Positions 1-12,800 of a stretch of DNA of 64,000 bases are shown here, in pieces. The position numbers and the translations under genes were made by a program. Every line of letters begins with the position of its first letter. Position 1 is the stretch's first letter. The notes under the pieces are model-generated. The model was not told the origin of the DNA and searched no databases. It worked only from the letters and a program-made list of their open reading frames with translations. This DNA is from Tetraselmis striata (Eukaryota > Chlorophyta > Chlorodendrophyceae > Chlorodendrales > Chlorodendraceae): NCBI GenBank assembly GCA_006384855.1, contig VCJN01002002.1, forward strand, positions 248,001-312,000. Reading direction: 5' to 3'.

Positions 1-1652
1 AAGGCCGGATTTCAGTTTGAGTCATAACGCAGTCATAAATCTGCATACGGGTACTGGTACTGATTTTCTCTTACGAGCCGCAGATTCGGGCGGTTTAGGG
101 TTGCGGCCGACCACAAGAAAAGTGACATCCCGCTTTCGGGGTAACCGCAAACTCTAGTCTCCGCATGCACATTGTCCATATCCCAGCCCCCTCGCCACCC
201 GTTAGCCACATAGCGAGAATAGAACGAACGTCGATCCGCCATGGTACTCTATAGTGTGCGGGACGGCGGTGGGTGTGGGGAGCGGCCCATTGTCGGCCCG
301 AAGGACTGGCCAGGCGCAGTGCATCACGCAGCGTGTGGCGCCATCGGCCGAACCATGGGCACCCGCCCACCGCACTATTACCGACAAATAAATCCTCTCA
401 CACCACTACCGACCGCCCTCGACTAGTGTCAGACTCCCGTGTCGAGCCATCGCGAGTTTGTAGCGCGCTACGGTGGGTCGGGGTGGGCTCGCGACCGCCG
501 CGCATCGCGTCGGGTGCCCGCGCGGCGCTTTCGGAGACTGGGCTCGGCGGCCTCGGCCTGCTGACCACCTACTACGCTATGTTCGTCTAGTTTCCGGATA
601 TCCTCATATTTGCGGCCGGCATGTACATTGCGCATAACATGTATGTATTGCGCAATGCATTAATTTGATTTGTGGCTCAGTGCACCCGATTTAGGTCGGC
701 AAATACCGCGATATTAAAGACTAGCGAGGTCAATCGCAAATCCTCAAGGCGCAAATCGGGGTGTTTTGCGGCTACGACTCTATCACGCAAATCGGTGTTT
801 AGCGAAAATTTAGAGTTGTGTTCTTGGGGTTTCTTTTTCCCCTTCCTTCAGCACCATAGGGTATGCGCGTTTCGACACCGGCTGCTCGCGGCCTCTGCAC
901 CACGCCAATATTCGACCATGGGCAACCCTAGCGCTTATTCAACACTGAGACGCCGATGCTTGTGCAACGTCTTGCGCGCCGCCGGCGGCGAAACATCGAT
1001 CGCCCCAGTACCCATCCAATCTTCTAAGACCATCATCGTCCGCTAGACGGGACCACTCTCTTAGTTTTGTTCTAGCCTCCTGCCCGGCCAACCCGCCGTC
1101 CCTCCGCCCTTTTTGTGGCTATTTGCCGCAAGTACCCCGCCCTCTTCGTGTAAATAAGCGTGCGCACTTAATGCCCCCTGCCAACCTCCCTTTGAGGCGA
1201 CTACTCGCGAGCCGCGGCCGTAAATTCGTACCGGGTACCCGTACGAGCATTTGCGGTTACGACTCAAACTGAAACTATGTGGGAAATTGCCACGCCCCCA
1301 CAGCGGCCCCTAGCCTCGCATATCACATATCATTAACAACGTGATATTCCTAAAAACTCTTAGCGATATCCCGTGATGTTTCCTAGACGTTTCCCGTACA
1401 TTAACGCCGACATTTCCCGAATTCCTCAAACGACCGAGTTTATTTTCCTGATGTGTATACCTTAACAGAGCACGAAATCTGTCCCATTTTCGTCAAAGAT
1501 ATCATCCAGAACGGTTCAAAAATGATTAAGTCACGGGCTGAAAATTGAAAGTCGCCTTATAAGCCTCCTAGCCTCCCAGCATCGTATGATGGACGAAACT
1601 ACTATCCGTATTCTTTTTATTTAAAGATCAATCATTAGTCGCTACCGGATAT
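1..1652. other. Gene-free stretch left of the first YR element
   Basis: I see no supportable gene here. Open frames are short, overlap on both strands and lack recognisable motifs or splice-linked continuations. The sequence is a mix of GC-rich and AT-rich patches, which fits old repeat DNA. A dispersed-repeat origin is inferred only. Confidence 0.5.
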
Positions 1653-1841
1653 GATCAAAGCTAGTTTATGGGGTTTCCTCCTTTCCAATCCGCTTTTCCG
1701 GCTACCGTTGCTGCTAAATAAGTGGTACGAAATACTAGATCATCCGTCGTTGCGCCTGTATGATTGCAACACGAGTAGACGTAAAAGCAGCCGTAGCGGT
1801 TGAGTATGCCATCTTCAAGTTTTGCATTGTCACACACAGCG
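1653..1841 (+). repeat. 5' long repeat (A1) of the old YR element
   Basis: Starts GATCAAAGCTAGTTTATGG and matches, in reverse orientation, the 185-bp repeats at 58187-58371 and 61103-61287. It also matches 5491-5680 in direct orientation. It has no internal coding frame. Confidence 0.75.
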
Positions 1842-1941
1842 ATTAACTGCCTCGTAAAATGTTGGCAAGGTCACATGCTATGTCAAGACCACATACACCT
1901 GGCTCACCATCCGCATGTGTAATTCCCATCCGTACGTCACC

Positions 1942-2770
1942 ATGCCACATGGAGAAGAACCCGTCGCCGAGCCGACGCTCGAATCGCTGCAAGCAAACAT
2001 GTAATCCCAGTCTACATTGCTGCTCGAGCTCACATCGTCGTTGGCCCAATTGACGTCTCGTGAACGTGGTGTTGATGGAGGCAGAGCACATACATGGCTC
2101 GGGGTCCGGACAGCGCGTCACGGGACAGTCGACATGCAACGGGAGAGCCACAGTGCGCCCCGACTTACTAGAGCTGGCCGTGTCGGAGCAAAATCCGCGA
2201 GTGACGAGGACGACTACCTTGCGGTGCCAGATAGAGCTACTGCAACGAGCAAAGTTTGGTTACAAGGACGTTCGACCGGTCAGCCGAGTGCCTGAGCTTT
2301 TCCTTTTGCGTACCGACCTCACGAATGAATATCTCAGGCAGGATGAATTCGGATGAAGTCTGCCGGCCCTGAAGGAGTACATTCGGATCACGTGCTTTGG
2401 GGCCCACATGGCCGTTGTTTTCGTGCCCCTCGACGAGCTGATACCGTACGTCCCTGGTGCTAATCAAAACTTCACCCCCTACCTCGCGCGCGCTCGGAAT
2501 CACGCTGAGGCCATCGACGACGCGTTTCGCTTTCGTCTAGGCTTCATGCGGAGGTTTAACGAGATCAAGCGTGTGCACGGTGACCAAGGTGTGCTCGACG
2601 TACTTCGGGCTCAGCATTTTCATCATGCAGCCGAGCAGTTGGGCTCTGCAATTTTCGGGGACCGGATGAAAGACTGCGAGCGTTGGATATTATGTTTGAG
2701 GCGACGGTCGCCATCAGCGCGAAGGCTACATGCACTGCTCGGGTGGCGGCATCGCTCGCAGGACGCGGGC
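1942..2770 (+). pseudogene. Gag-like protein of the old YR element, broken
   Basis: The ATG at 1942 starts a frame beginning MPHGEEPVAEPTLESL, matching the start MPDGEEPVAEPTLESL of the intact Gag-like protein at 60989. A TAA at 2002-2004 breaks it, and later matches lie in shifted frames. The block around 2408-2660 (for example ARNHAEAIDDAFRFR and NEIKRVHGDQGVLD) is still very close to the intact copy. Homology fades near 2770, where unrelated DNA begins. It is not expected to make a working protein. Confidence 0.75.
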
Positions 2771-3570
2771 GTGGACCACAACACTTCCCGCAGTGGCATG
2801 TACGACATATCGCGATCCGAATACGGTACAAATAATCTTTCCACGCGCGGCGCGCCCCCGCGCCGCGGGATCCGCGTCGCGTCGCCCGAAGTACCCGCCC
2901 GGCACTGCGGGCGGCGAATCATACATCCACTAGCACACCCCCGTCCACCCCACCAGCTCCCGCCCACCCCGTAGCCCTACCTCCTGACCCCTTCGAGGAC
3001 ACATGGCGATCACGGCTGGCTCGGGGCGCGTGTATGTCCCGGGACGGCGGCCGCGAGATCCACCCTCGCGACTGCTGCCCGATTGACCACCCACATAAGG
3101 GTTTCGCGTTTTGCTGACACCACACCACACGCCTCTAGGACCAAAACCGCGCGGATAGAAAGGCAGTTTAGTCAAAATAGAAGGCTGAAATAGTGTACGT
3201 TTCCCCCTAGCTGGTCCGACGGAGCCTGTGCCATCGGTGCGAAGTTTATGGTTGGGGCGGCGCTCATATCGGTTGTTGCGGGGTCGCCACGGAGATCCCG
3301 CAGCACGCCGCCTGCGTGGCCGTAGCGGTCGCGATCCGCCCACCATCGGAGCATACATAGGTACTTCTGGCGCTACGGGCGGTCGCTATGTCGTTGGTTG
3401 ACAGTCGTGGGCTTGCTAGAGACTAGAGCATGGGCAATGGGCCGCGCGATGTGCGCAGCGCGTTGCCGCAGATGCACACTGCACTAACGGCGCGAACCGC
3501 ATATCGGATCTTATATTCGGGTAGTTTTCGCAATATTGTAAGGGTCACCGCGAGAAGTGTTGTGAAGTGG
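2770..3570. other. Extra segment inside the old YR element
   Basis: About 0.8 kb between the end of the recognisable Gag-like block and the spacer before the recombinase frame has no counterpart in the intact copy. It contains a very GC-rich palindromic patch near 2840-2885. It shows no transposase motif. It may be a nested insertion, or sequence lost from the young copy. I cannot see clear terminal repeats. Confidence 0.4.
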
Positions 3571-3615
3571 ACGTGGGGCGGTCGCGGGCCTGGCCGCAAA
3601 TGTGAGCACGAATGA

Positions 3616-5412
3616 CGACGTGGGGCGCCTTCCGTCGGAGCTGCGGGACCTTTGCGAGCTCACCTTTCGGTGACCGCCGCATAGCGGGGCTTGGCAGCTC
3701 AACGGCGGGATGGGGACCCAATGTCCCGACTGGACCCCCATACCCTACAAACTTTATTTAGACCTTCTTCGGTGCGTCGCTTCTTACAGTCACAGCCGAG
3801 TGTGGCTCAACCATCCGCACACATGCACATGGCGGCTCAACAATCCGCCTCCCGCACCATCTCATCACCGTCGGTTGTTAGAATGCGTGTTACAATTGGT
3901 TCGCAACGACGATCTTTCGCGCGTGTACGTTCTGCGCGGGACAGCCGCTACGAGCTCGACGGGCGCACGGGGCGGCCCTCCTACCTAAACCTTGCCCCGC
4001 AAACCCGTACATGTGCCCAGACTAACCCGTAGTCCAGCAATTGTCGGCCAACGGCCGGCAACCTAACCGCCGCGGCTGATTACTTTGCTGCAATGCACCG
4101 CCCTCATGCTACTCCGTCAGCCAAAACGTCGTACTTACGTAATTGAGGAGCCCGAAGCTGTCGCCCCTTGGGTTGCTTCACTCGGTCCCATCTACGGGAA
4201 GCGCACGGCTCGGATGAGTTGGAACATCGGGCCCTTGACCTACCCTCCAGCTCCCTCACCGCCTAGACGCTCAAGAGCAACGCTGGCAAGCTGTCTCAGT
4301 TCGCGGAGTTTTGCCATGACTCCGGGAACATCACCCCACAGGAGGCGACCACTGCCAATGTCATCCGGTACGTCGCTTTGATTGGTGAGTGGGGTCACAT
4401 TGGGTTCACGTCGTTACAACCTGCCTGTCAGCAATCAACACGTTTTTAGAAGTACTCGCCATCGACCCTATCGCTAAGGACAGCTTGCACCTCACTGCCG
4501 CGGGTCGTGGCTTGCCGCTAATAAGGCAACGCCACATGGAGGCCACGTTGTGGCCAGCACATCGGGGCGAAGTCGATACAACCCTCCTTGTCAGCGATCA
4601 CCACGTTTTTCGAAGCACTCACCATCGACCCTATCCCTTAGGACGGCTTGCACCTTACTGCCGCGCGTCGTGTCATGCTGCTAAGGCAACGCCGCATGGA
4701 GGCTGCCCCTTTTTGAGTTTTGTTGCATGCTGATGTCGCTAATTACGCGTTCGTCGAGCGGGCCGAGTTGATTGTGTCTTGTCTTCCCCCCGAGTACCAG
4801 TACGACTTCCGGGCCCTCATGGCCTCGGTTGTCAACTTTGTGTTTTTTGCCAGGGGACTTAATGGCGTGTCCTGCCGAGTGTTGGACGTGCATGTCGACT
4901 CCTGCAACATCACCACGCAGGTGCACCATATGAGAAGGGGCGTGCCGGATGCCGCGGCCACGGCGACCTACGCGTGCTACTCCTTCCCGTGTCGGAGCAC
5001 CCCCGCGTCGCCCGTCTCTTGCACCACTCATATTGACAACGTACATCCTGCCCCCATGGTCCCCGCTGCCTTGGCCGAGACACCCCGAGCGACCAGTCCA
5101 AATCTTGGACTGCCGCTACCATGTCGGACTGGATCTCTACGGCCGTTCGTCTTGTCGGTGCTGCCCCTCCCGCCGGCACTTCCTGGAGCTCTCACAGCCT
5201 CGGCAAGGGTGCAGCCTCGGCTGCTAACGCCATCGGAGTTCTGCGTCCCACATTCGCCACCTAAGTGGCTAGGCCACGAGCTCCGACGTCGTTTTGGGTA
5301 TCATCGACCCTAGCGTCCTCCCTTTACCTTGCGTGTGGTTATTCTTCGGTCACCTCGCGCCCCTTCGGAACAAGGCTCCGAAGCGGTGGCCCTCCCGGTG
5401 CCCCCTTCGTGA
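3616..5412 (+). pseudogene. Tyrosine recombinase of the old YR element, broken
   Basis: The region follows the intact recombinase at 58452-60077 from just after the shared UGA (3613-3615) to the shared end (VPPS then TGA at 5410-5412). It is split among frames by stops, for example a TAG soon after LSVTAA, and by frameshifts. Near the C-terminus the intact copy has VLDYIDP; here the same position reads GIIDP, so the proposed catalytic tyrosine is gone. The HxxR box is also damaged. Confidence 0.75.
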
Positions 5413-5490
5413 CCTGGCGCTACCCTTTCTTCGTCAACCTACCGCTCTCTCCCTGCGCTCATCACTGGAAAATCATACTCAACTTGAAAT

Positions 5491-5800
5491 GATCTAAACT
5501 AGTTTATGGGGTTCCTCCTTTCCTATCCGCTTTTCCGGCTACCGTTACATCGCTAAGTGGTTTGGGCTACAAGTTCACCCGTCGTTGCGCGCGTTTGTGT
5601 GCAGCACGAGTAGCCATCAAAGCAGCCGTACGTAACAACCGAGCCTGCCATCTTCCAGTTTCGCCATGTTACACACAGCGCCCCTTGACTCCGTTTTCAC
5701 TCCACGTTTTCACTAAAAAACCTTCCTGCCAATTTCGGCTCTTGTCCGTGCAAAAAGGCATGCACGACCTGTGTTGCAAAACCAACCTCAACTTTAAACG
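5491..5800 (+). repeat. 3' long repeat (A2) and outer segment (B2) of the old YR element
   Basis: 5491-5680 repeats the element's left end (GATCTAAACTAGTTTATGG at its start). 5681-5800 corresponds to the outer segment of the intact copy at 58069-58186 in reverse orientation and ends near CTCAACTTTAAAC. Just before it, about 5466-5490 is the short B1 copy. This reproduces the A1-ORFs-B1-A2-B2 layout. Confidence 0.7.
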
Positions 5801-6357
5801 TCGTCTTCACGGATAGTGTCCGATTTATGCGGTTAAAATCACAATGGCAACGCTTTTCATGTACTTTTTACCAGAGTTGTGATTGGCGACGATACGAGGA
5901 GCAAAAATACAGGTACACTACAGTAAGCAAGGCGCATCGTGTTGCAGGCACTGCTGCATAATGCATATGACCTCCAAGTATAGTACATGATAGTGTACAT
6001 AGTATTGTGGAAAGTTATAATACATTGAATAATACCAGTCATCGTCAACAATGCGGGATTGGGCAAAGTACGACGTGTTGGCCAACAGAAATATAATACG
6101 AGTATACGGTCATTACTATATAGTAACCGCAACAAAATCCAGAGCAGCACAACGAAGTCGCGACGAGACGACGATATAATAAATGTTTCAATGAACATGC
6201 TGCAATCGAGTCTGGCGTTTCCAACGAGGGTGTGGAGGCTAGTTTACACGGAAAACGCCATTTTATGGCTAAGTAAGAAGGCTCAGCGAAAAGGGGGGAA
6301 AGTCGGAGGAGGAGCCTGCAATTATAAGGCGGAAACGGAAACGGGCGGGCGCTGCTG

Positions 6358-6515
6358 AAGGCAACGAGCTGGAACATGGCAAGCGAGTTGCTGGCGGCTG
6401 TCCTAAGTAGCTCCCCGGCCGGGAGCGCAGGGCTCGCGGGCGATGGAGCAGCCCGTACTGAAACATGATGGCACCGGTAGCTTAACCGGTTGAAACCTAC
6501 AACAGACCGTACGGG
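6358..6515 (+). repeat. Direct repeat, copy 1 (pair with 8478-8648)
   Basis: Shares stretches such as GAGCTGGAACATGGCA, GGCCGGGAGCGCA and CTTAACCGGTTGAAACC with 8478-8648 in the same orientation, about 2.1 kb apart. Possibly the repeats of a decayed element. It is followed by a segment resembling the YR-element repeat junction. Confidence 0.6.
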
Positions 6516-8477
6516 TCGCGCTAGGACAGTTCAATTGTTGGGAAACCCCATATGCATGTTTAGATCATTTCAAACATGCAATCGCCTATGGTTTTGCCGG
6601 TTACACGCGGTTCGTTTACGATTGCGAGCGTGGGCAGTCGGCATGCCTGCCGACAAGATGAAGGCGGAAGATGTCTTTAGTTTAGAATGGTCTCGCGCCG
6701 AGAGGTTAGGACCTCGATCGAGGCGCATGCGCATATCATACGCGGACAGGAGATATTGACAGCGCAAACGCCGGCCCGACATAGACCGGACGTGTCGCGA
6801 GATTAAGGCGCCGTCTCCCGACGGATAGCGCCATGCATTAATTGCCGCGCGCGTGGCGGCGTGCGACACGAACGGGGATTCTAGGCGAGCGGGGACGGAC
6901 AGGTTGGCGACTAGCGCTTAGCAAAGCGGCACAAGTAATAAGACGAGAACAAGCTGCGCGCGCGGGCGCGCAAGCGCGTCGCTTACAACCAGGCGAGGTA
7001 CGGTACAATGTACGTGACGTGACGATAGCTATGCAATTGTACCGGCGGTGTACATTACGAGTGGTGGACACGTGCCTTCGCGCGATAACGATGGTGTACG
7101 GCCGGTGTTGTCACCAATGGCAGTCGCCCCGCGGCCTCGCACGAAGGGCGGCACTTGAAACGCATAACGCATAGAGGGGCGGGCACGTGGGACCCTGTGT
7201 GGTCGTGCCGTACCGGTTCTTTTGTGTGTCGGGGTCGGTTGTCGGCGACGTCACAGAAGATCCGCCGACTCGGTAAGTTGTCGGCGCGGGTCTCGCATCG
7301 CGTTGTGTGGCGAGGCGACCGCCGTTGCTGCACTTGCGACGGCTGCCATCCACCTCAGAAGTCGCAGACCTACGATGACGCCACAAAATGCATAGGTCGC
7401 GTTTAGTGGCGGAGCTGCCCCCCGGCGGGCAGCTCGTGTTGTCAAAAGTGGGATGTCGTGACGTTGGGAACGGGTGGGCTGGCGTAAATGCTCTGATAGC
7501 CAACCCCGGCCCATAACGATGGCAATGTTGTCGAAACGAGGGTAATGACAAGACGACCCCTGTTGCTGCATAAGCGACGGCCGCCGAGGTTCCAAACCTG
7601 TAGATCGGACAAGGGTAGTTCCGGATACCACGAGACGTCGAGCACTCCAAGCGGTGGTAGAGCTGACCCCCCCCCCCCCCCCCCCCCCCCGGCGGGCAGC
7701 TGCAGGTTGTCGTGGTCCTTGTGACGACGACGTCGCAGTAGGAGTCGTCGGAGACGCGCTGGAACGAGCCGCGCAAACGCTCCCCACTGCATCAATAGTA
7801 AACGATGCTGAAACACGATTAGGGCGACAGCAACGAGCCCTGTCAAAACACCGGCGCATGAGCGGCGACACCCCCGTGACGGACCAATTACGCGAGTGGT
7901 TACGAAAACCCACCGCGTGTAACGACCGTTGATGCCTCGACGCCCTGCTGCGAGGACACGCGGAAGGAGTTGGAGTGTCTTGCAAGACGACAAGTGGCCG
8001 TGCTGACGACACGGACGTCCGCGCCGATTTGTTGTGGTAGGCGTAGTTGTCGTTGTTGAATACCGGGACGAGCAGCGGCCATGGTACCGGGCGCGTCCAC
8101 CTCACCTAACCTCAGGACATGACTGCTGCGAGAGGGTGCTCCACTGCGGAAGCCCACGAAAGACCACCCTGCGACTCGGCTTCGGGTGTTGAGGTTTAAC
8201 ACCCCCCCCCCCCCCCCCACCCCCCACCCCAACGGGGACCCCCCAGCTCTAATGCCTTACCGTGCGCATCGCCACCCGAAAACGTCCCAGCTGCAAAGCC
8301 ATGACGAAAACGACTTCGGGCGCACGAGTCAAGAAAACCACACTACCGAGGGACTGTCTATCGCTGCCGATTATGTAACGCGTGTGCGTGGCACGACGAC
8401 AGACAACCAATAAAAGGAACCTCGGTGCGGATTTAATGATTAGCCTCCGCGACCGTCGCACTCGCAAGTATGCGAAG

Positions 8478-8648
8478 CCGCTGCCAAAGGCACCGAGCTG
8501 GAACATGGCATGCGATCTGCTGTTGACTGTCCTAAATATCCCCCTGGCCGGGAGCGCATGGCTCGCGCGCGATGAGCAGCCAGTACTGAAGTATGATGGT
8601 ACCGGTAACTTAACCGGTTGAAACCACCAACGGACGACCGCACGGGTC
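8478..8648 (+). repeat. Direct repeat, copy 2 (pair with 6358-6515)
   Basis: Second copy of the repeat at 6358-6515, with shared blocks GAGCTGGAACATGGCA and CTTAACCGGTTGAAACC. The flanks differ from those of copy 1, so the element's limits are unclear. Confidence 0.6.
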
Positions 8649-9808
8649 GCACAACTACATGCGCCAACCGTAATGAACGGGTTTTTAACAACCGAACTTA
8701 AAATCGTGCCTCACGCGGTACAGCGAGCCGTTCGGTATAAATAGCAAAACAAAGCGTGATTGTCACTTTCGGGCTGCGGCCTCGGCGGTTAAGCACGCTT
8801 TTTGTACGCGCGCACGCCCGTGCGCGGGTTCGATTCGACGTCGGCACATTTCCTCGTAGTGAGGCGAGCCCGCCGCGCGCGAACCACGGTGCGTGCACTT
8901 AGCGCGGACTAGCGGGCGCGGGTGCGGGAGCTACTAAGTACCGCACACCGTTTACAGCCACACTATGATTATTTAGGAACTGCGCGCGTATAGTGCATTT
9001 TTTACTTACCGGCAATCTTTGTTTCCTGGGCGCATTAGCGGGCGGATATCGCTGATTTTTGAAGCGTATACGCCAACCGCGGCCATGGGCTCGCGACGCA
9101 AGATAGCCGCAACATCCCCCCGCAGTTTTTCAGAGTAGGGCATAAATTCCCTAAATAACCCTAGGTGTAAACCACGTACATGTGATGTTAACGCATTTGC
9201 ATCTGGCAAGATGTAGCATTTCACCAATGCTAAATGTAAATGCGTATATGTCCACCATACGCCATCGCATTCATTGTGCGACTACTAGGGGCGGGGGAAG
9301 ATGGGGTTATATGCCCACACGGCGGCAATCAATTCGGCGACATGTGGCGTGCAGCCTGCGCACGGATTACGACCCACCCGTTCATTAATTTTGACGCCTG
9401 TAGTAGAACAGCTTAATTGTTGTGAAACCCCATATAAACAGGTTCAGTTAGTCCAATACCTATTACGCACAACAGGTGCCGTGCCGGGTACGGACCGGTT
9501 GAGACTATCGAACATATGTTGGTGGTGTGCCCGCGGTGGGGGTATCACCGTCATAATCTGGGGTTGTTAGTTCCGGAGTTTATAGTCAGGTTATTGCGTC
9601 AACACTTTTGAGGGCTGCCTTTTCGGACCCCCCCCCCCCCCCCCGCCCCCTTCACGGCGCCCTGGATTTTTAACTGGGAATGAGAAAATGTTCCAGCTAC
9701 GGGTATCGCGTCGCTCACACACACTCGATCCTTCACAATAACATCTGCGAGACGCCAAGGGGGGCTCTATTGCCCAGCGTGATCGCTGCGGCGGCAGCGG
9801 ACACGGAC

Positions 9809-12800
9809 ATGATTCGCAGGGGGAGCCCAGTGCGGAAGGCTGCGGCTCGCGTGCGCTCGGCCGGTGGCGGGGGCGGGGGCGGGGGCGGGGGAGGGGCCGG
9901 CGCGCTTCGGCGGCGTCTGCCGCTGGGGGCTCTATTGGTTGCGCTGCTGGTCATTTTCTCCGCCACTACCTTCTTCCACACGCACGTGACCCACCAGGCC
10001 GTGCACCAGAATCTGAGAGATACGGACCAATGGCAGACCGTGCCCAAGGTGAGCCGTGGCCGCGACGGCAGCAGCCAGCTGTGTGCGCTACACTGTCGTC
10101 AGAATTGTGGACTTGTCGGTCTACTCTTCCCCCCGCATTCCCACCTACTGCCACCGCCCCCTTCTCCCCTTCCACCCCACCCCTCCTATCCACGGGAAAC
10201 ACCCATCACAGCACCGGAGCTGCCAAGTACGATAGTAGAGGGCCCATCGATCTTTATAGTTTAGGTCTGCAGGGGAGGTTGGTAGTGTACTGCTGCACGA
10301 GGATTCTGACCTGTGAAGAAGAACGTGAAAAGGGGGAGGGCAAAGGGGGGGTAGATGGGGGTGGGGGTGGGTGGGTGGGGGGGGGGGGGGGGGGGGGGCA
10401 GCCTGCGACACAGGCAGTCAACTAGCCAGGCCACCCATCCCTGCTCCACTGCGATGCGAAATTTGGTCCTCACTTCTGGGCCTCCAGCCCTCCTGCACGC
10501 CGAGCCAGCCTGGCACCCTGTCTGTCGACTGACCATCGCGCCGCAGGTGGCGGCATCGGCGGACGCCACGGCTCGCGAGGAGGCTGAGGAACCGCCGCGG
10601 GGGCTGCCTGTTGGGCTGGAGGAGGCCGACGACCGATTGCCTAAGGTCCAGCATCAGGTAGGTCACCAGCCCAGCGGGGCAACCGGGGGAAGGGGGGAGA
10701 TGCTGGTGCCCGCCAGTGCACGGCGCGATGCAGCTCGGCGGATTCACAGGGGTGTTGGGCTCTTCCCGTAGGCGGGAGATGAGCTGGCCGATCCAGCGGC
10801 CGCGGAGGAGCTCCATCGGGAAGCCGAGGCATCGCAGATGCAGGAGAGGAACCCGCCTGGCGTTGGAGCGGACGAGATGCCGGTGATTGGGGAGGAAGGG
10901 CATGACACATCTGCGGAGGAGCCGCTGCCAGCTGGGGCCCAGCCGCAGCCGCAGCCGCAGCCGCAGCCCACTCCCACGCCCACAGCCACGCCAAGGACCG
11001 CGCGGTCAAAGTCGCAGAGGGCCCGGCGGAGGGAGGCGCGGGCGGCGGCGGCGGCGCTGTTGCCGGATGGGGCGGGGCTGCCGCCCTCCGCGGCGTCCCT
11101 CATGCGCAAGGAGGGGCAGTCCATCGAAGATGGTGGGGCGCCGTGCTGCTAGCCTCCCTTCCTACCCCCCACACACACCCGCCTCTATCCCCTGTATTCA
11201 TTATAGAAAGAGGGGGGGGGGGGGGGGGGCTTATGTGTAGGTGCTCCCAGAGCACTGGCGTAGGGCATTCCATAAGCCCTTTGGATATACATCTTAGCCC
11301 TTAGTGAGGGCGGGTAGCCCAGGAGTGGGAGGGGTTTACCGAGGCGCGCGAGGGGGTGCCTCGTTTGGGGGCCGTGCGGCGCTGCTGATGCCCTGCCCGC
11401 AATCTGCAAGCTGGGTCCGGGGTCCCATAAAAGACGCGTGGGATGTTGCGCGATGCGAGTAGCTGGCAGGCGAGCGGCGGTGCGGCCCGGTGCATGTGGC
11501 AGCTGCTGGTCCGGCCGGCATATGATCGTTAGTGGCGGCACGCAGCCAGCGAGCGCGGGCGGTCACCTCTACGCATGGCATACCTCACCCCCTACGGGTG
11601 CCGACGCACCTATAACAATCCTTACTATTACAAGTCTCAAATTAGGCTTGCATGCGGCCTCTAAGAACATTCGGGACAGTTCTGCTATCGTCTTGTCGGT
11701 ATCGGAGCCCTGGCAGGCGCAGGGCGGGTTCTTATTCGCAGTTCTCATATGCCGCGCCGGCACCCGTTGGTACACAAGTGCAAGCGTGGTACAGGAGTGC
11801 GTATTCTGCGGCATGCCGCAGCCTATGTGTGACTCACTTGTCAATGTGTGCGAGGGGGTTGATGGCCATGGTTCGTATGCATCGCGCATGTTACCATGGC
11901 TGGTATTCCATCCCTCGTCAACCATGGGTGCTGGTGATGTGTGTGTGTGTGTGTGGGGGGGGGGGGAGCGGTGCCCAGAGCGGTTTGGCCGATGGTCCAG
12001 CTCCCCTCGTCCGACTCCTTACTATCTACCCCACACCCCTCCCGATGGCCGCGTCACTCCGCAGCCCTGGCGGCCATGGACGCCGCGCTCGACGGAGGCG
12101 GGTTCAAGTCCATTCCGTACGCCACCAAGACGCCGCCCCCCACGAGCGCGCCGGACAAGGTCGGCGAGACGAAGCGCAAGAAGATCGTGACGGAGTTCTT
12201 CAAGCGCATGAAGGAGGAGGCGTTTGCGCTCATCGGGGCCCCCGACGACGGCGGCCTGGCGGGCGGCGGAGCGGATACCCAGGGCGGCGGGGCGGCTGAC
12301 GGCAGGTGCGGCGAGCGCTGAGGGCGCTCCCATGGGAGGAAACGGCACGTCTGGGATTGGCAGAGGCGCGGATATGACTGCCGGCGGCTGCTGATCACAG
12401 TGCCCCCCACCCTCCCCCGCCCCCTGGCTGTCCTTTCTATGTTCTTTGCCATCCGATCACCCGGTCCTGCTATCCCCCCCCCCCCCCCCCCCTGGCTGCG
12501 GCACAGTGAGCTGCCGGCGGACGTGGCGGCGGAGAACTTCAAGGTGGCGGCGGCTGCTGGCGGCGTGCGGCTTGGCAACCCGGCGGTGAGGCGGCAGCGG
12601 GATGGGGCCGGGAGGAGAGGGGAGGCGGGCAGGGGAACTCGCTGCGTGGGTTGCCGCACCTGGAGGTGGCGCAGCTGCCGATGAGGGCGGCGGAAGTGTG
12701 TGGTAGTGACGGTAGTGAGATGAGCTATGTATGGCTTTCCAGTGCTGTTGCTTGAGGCGGACTGCGCGGTGGCCTGGCCCGGCATGGCGCCCTGTATGCG

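Larger units (their letters stand above)
1653..5800 (+). mobile_element. Decayed split-direct-repeat tyrosine-recombinase element (old copy)
   Basis: This is a plus-strand relative of the intact element at 58069-61287. It has the same order: a long terminal repeat (about 1653-1841), a Gag-like frame, an in-phase UGA, a recombinase frame, a short repeat (about 5466-5490), a second copy of the long repeat (about 5491-5680) and an outer segment to about 5800. The two long repeats are clearly diverged from each other, so the copy is old. Both frames carry stops and frameshifts. It is about 0.9 kb longer than the intact copy because about 0.8 kb near 2770-3570 has no counterpart there. Confidence 0.8.
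5801..9808. other. Repeat-rich region without a supportable gene
   Basis: About 4 kb of diverged repeat DNA with long C tracts at about 7671-7690, 8201-8218 and 9629-9643. A stretch at about 6540-6600 (GAAACCCCATATGCATG, then TTTAGATCATTTCAAAC) resembles the A2/B1 junction of the YR element. A related piece lies near 9415-9440. Open frames of 180-284 codons on the minus strand at 7111-8105 overlap each other and read through homopolymers, so I do not accept them as genes. Confidence 0.5.

Noticed and set aside
7111..8105. Overlapping minus-strand frames of 183-284 codons
   Set aside because: They run through a 20-base C tract, overlap each other in different frames and encode only low-complexity Arg/Ser/Ala sequence without a domain.
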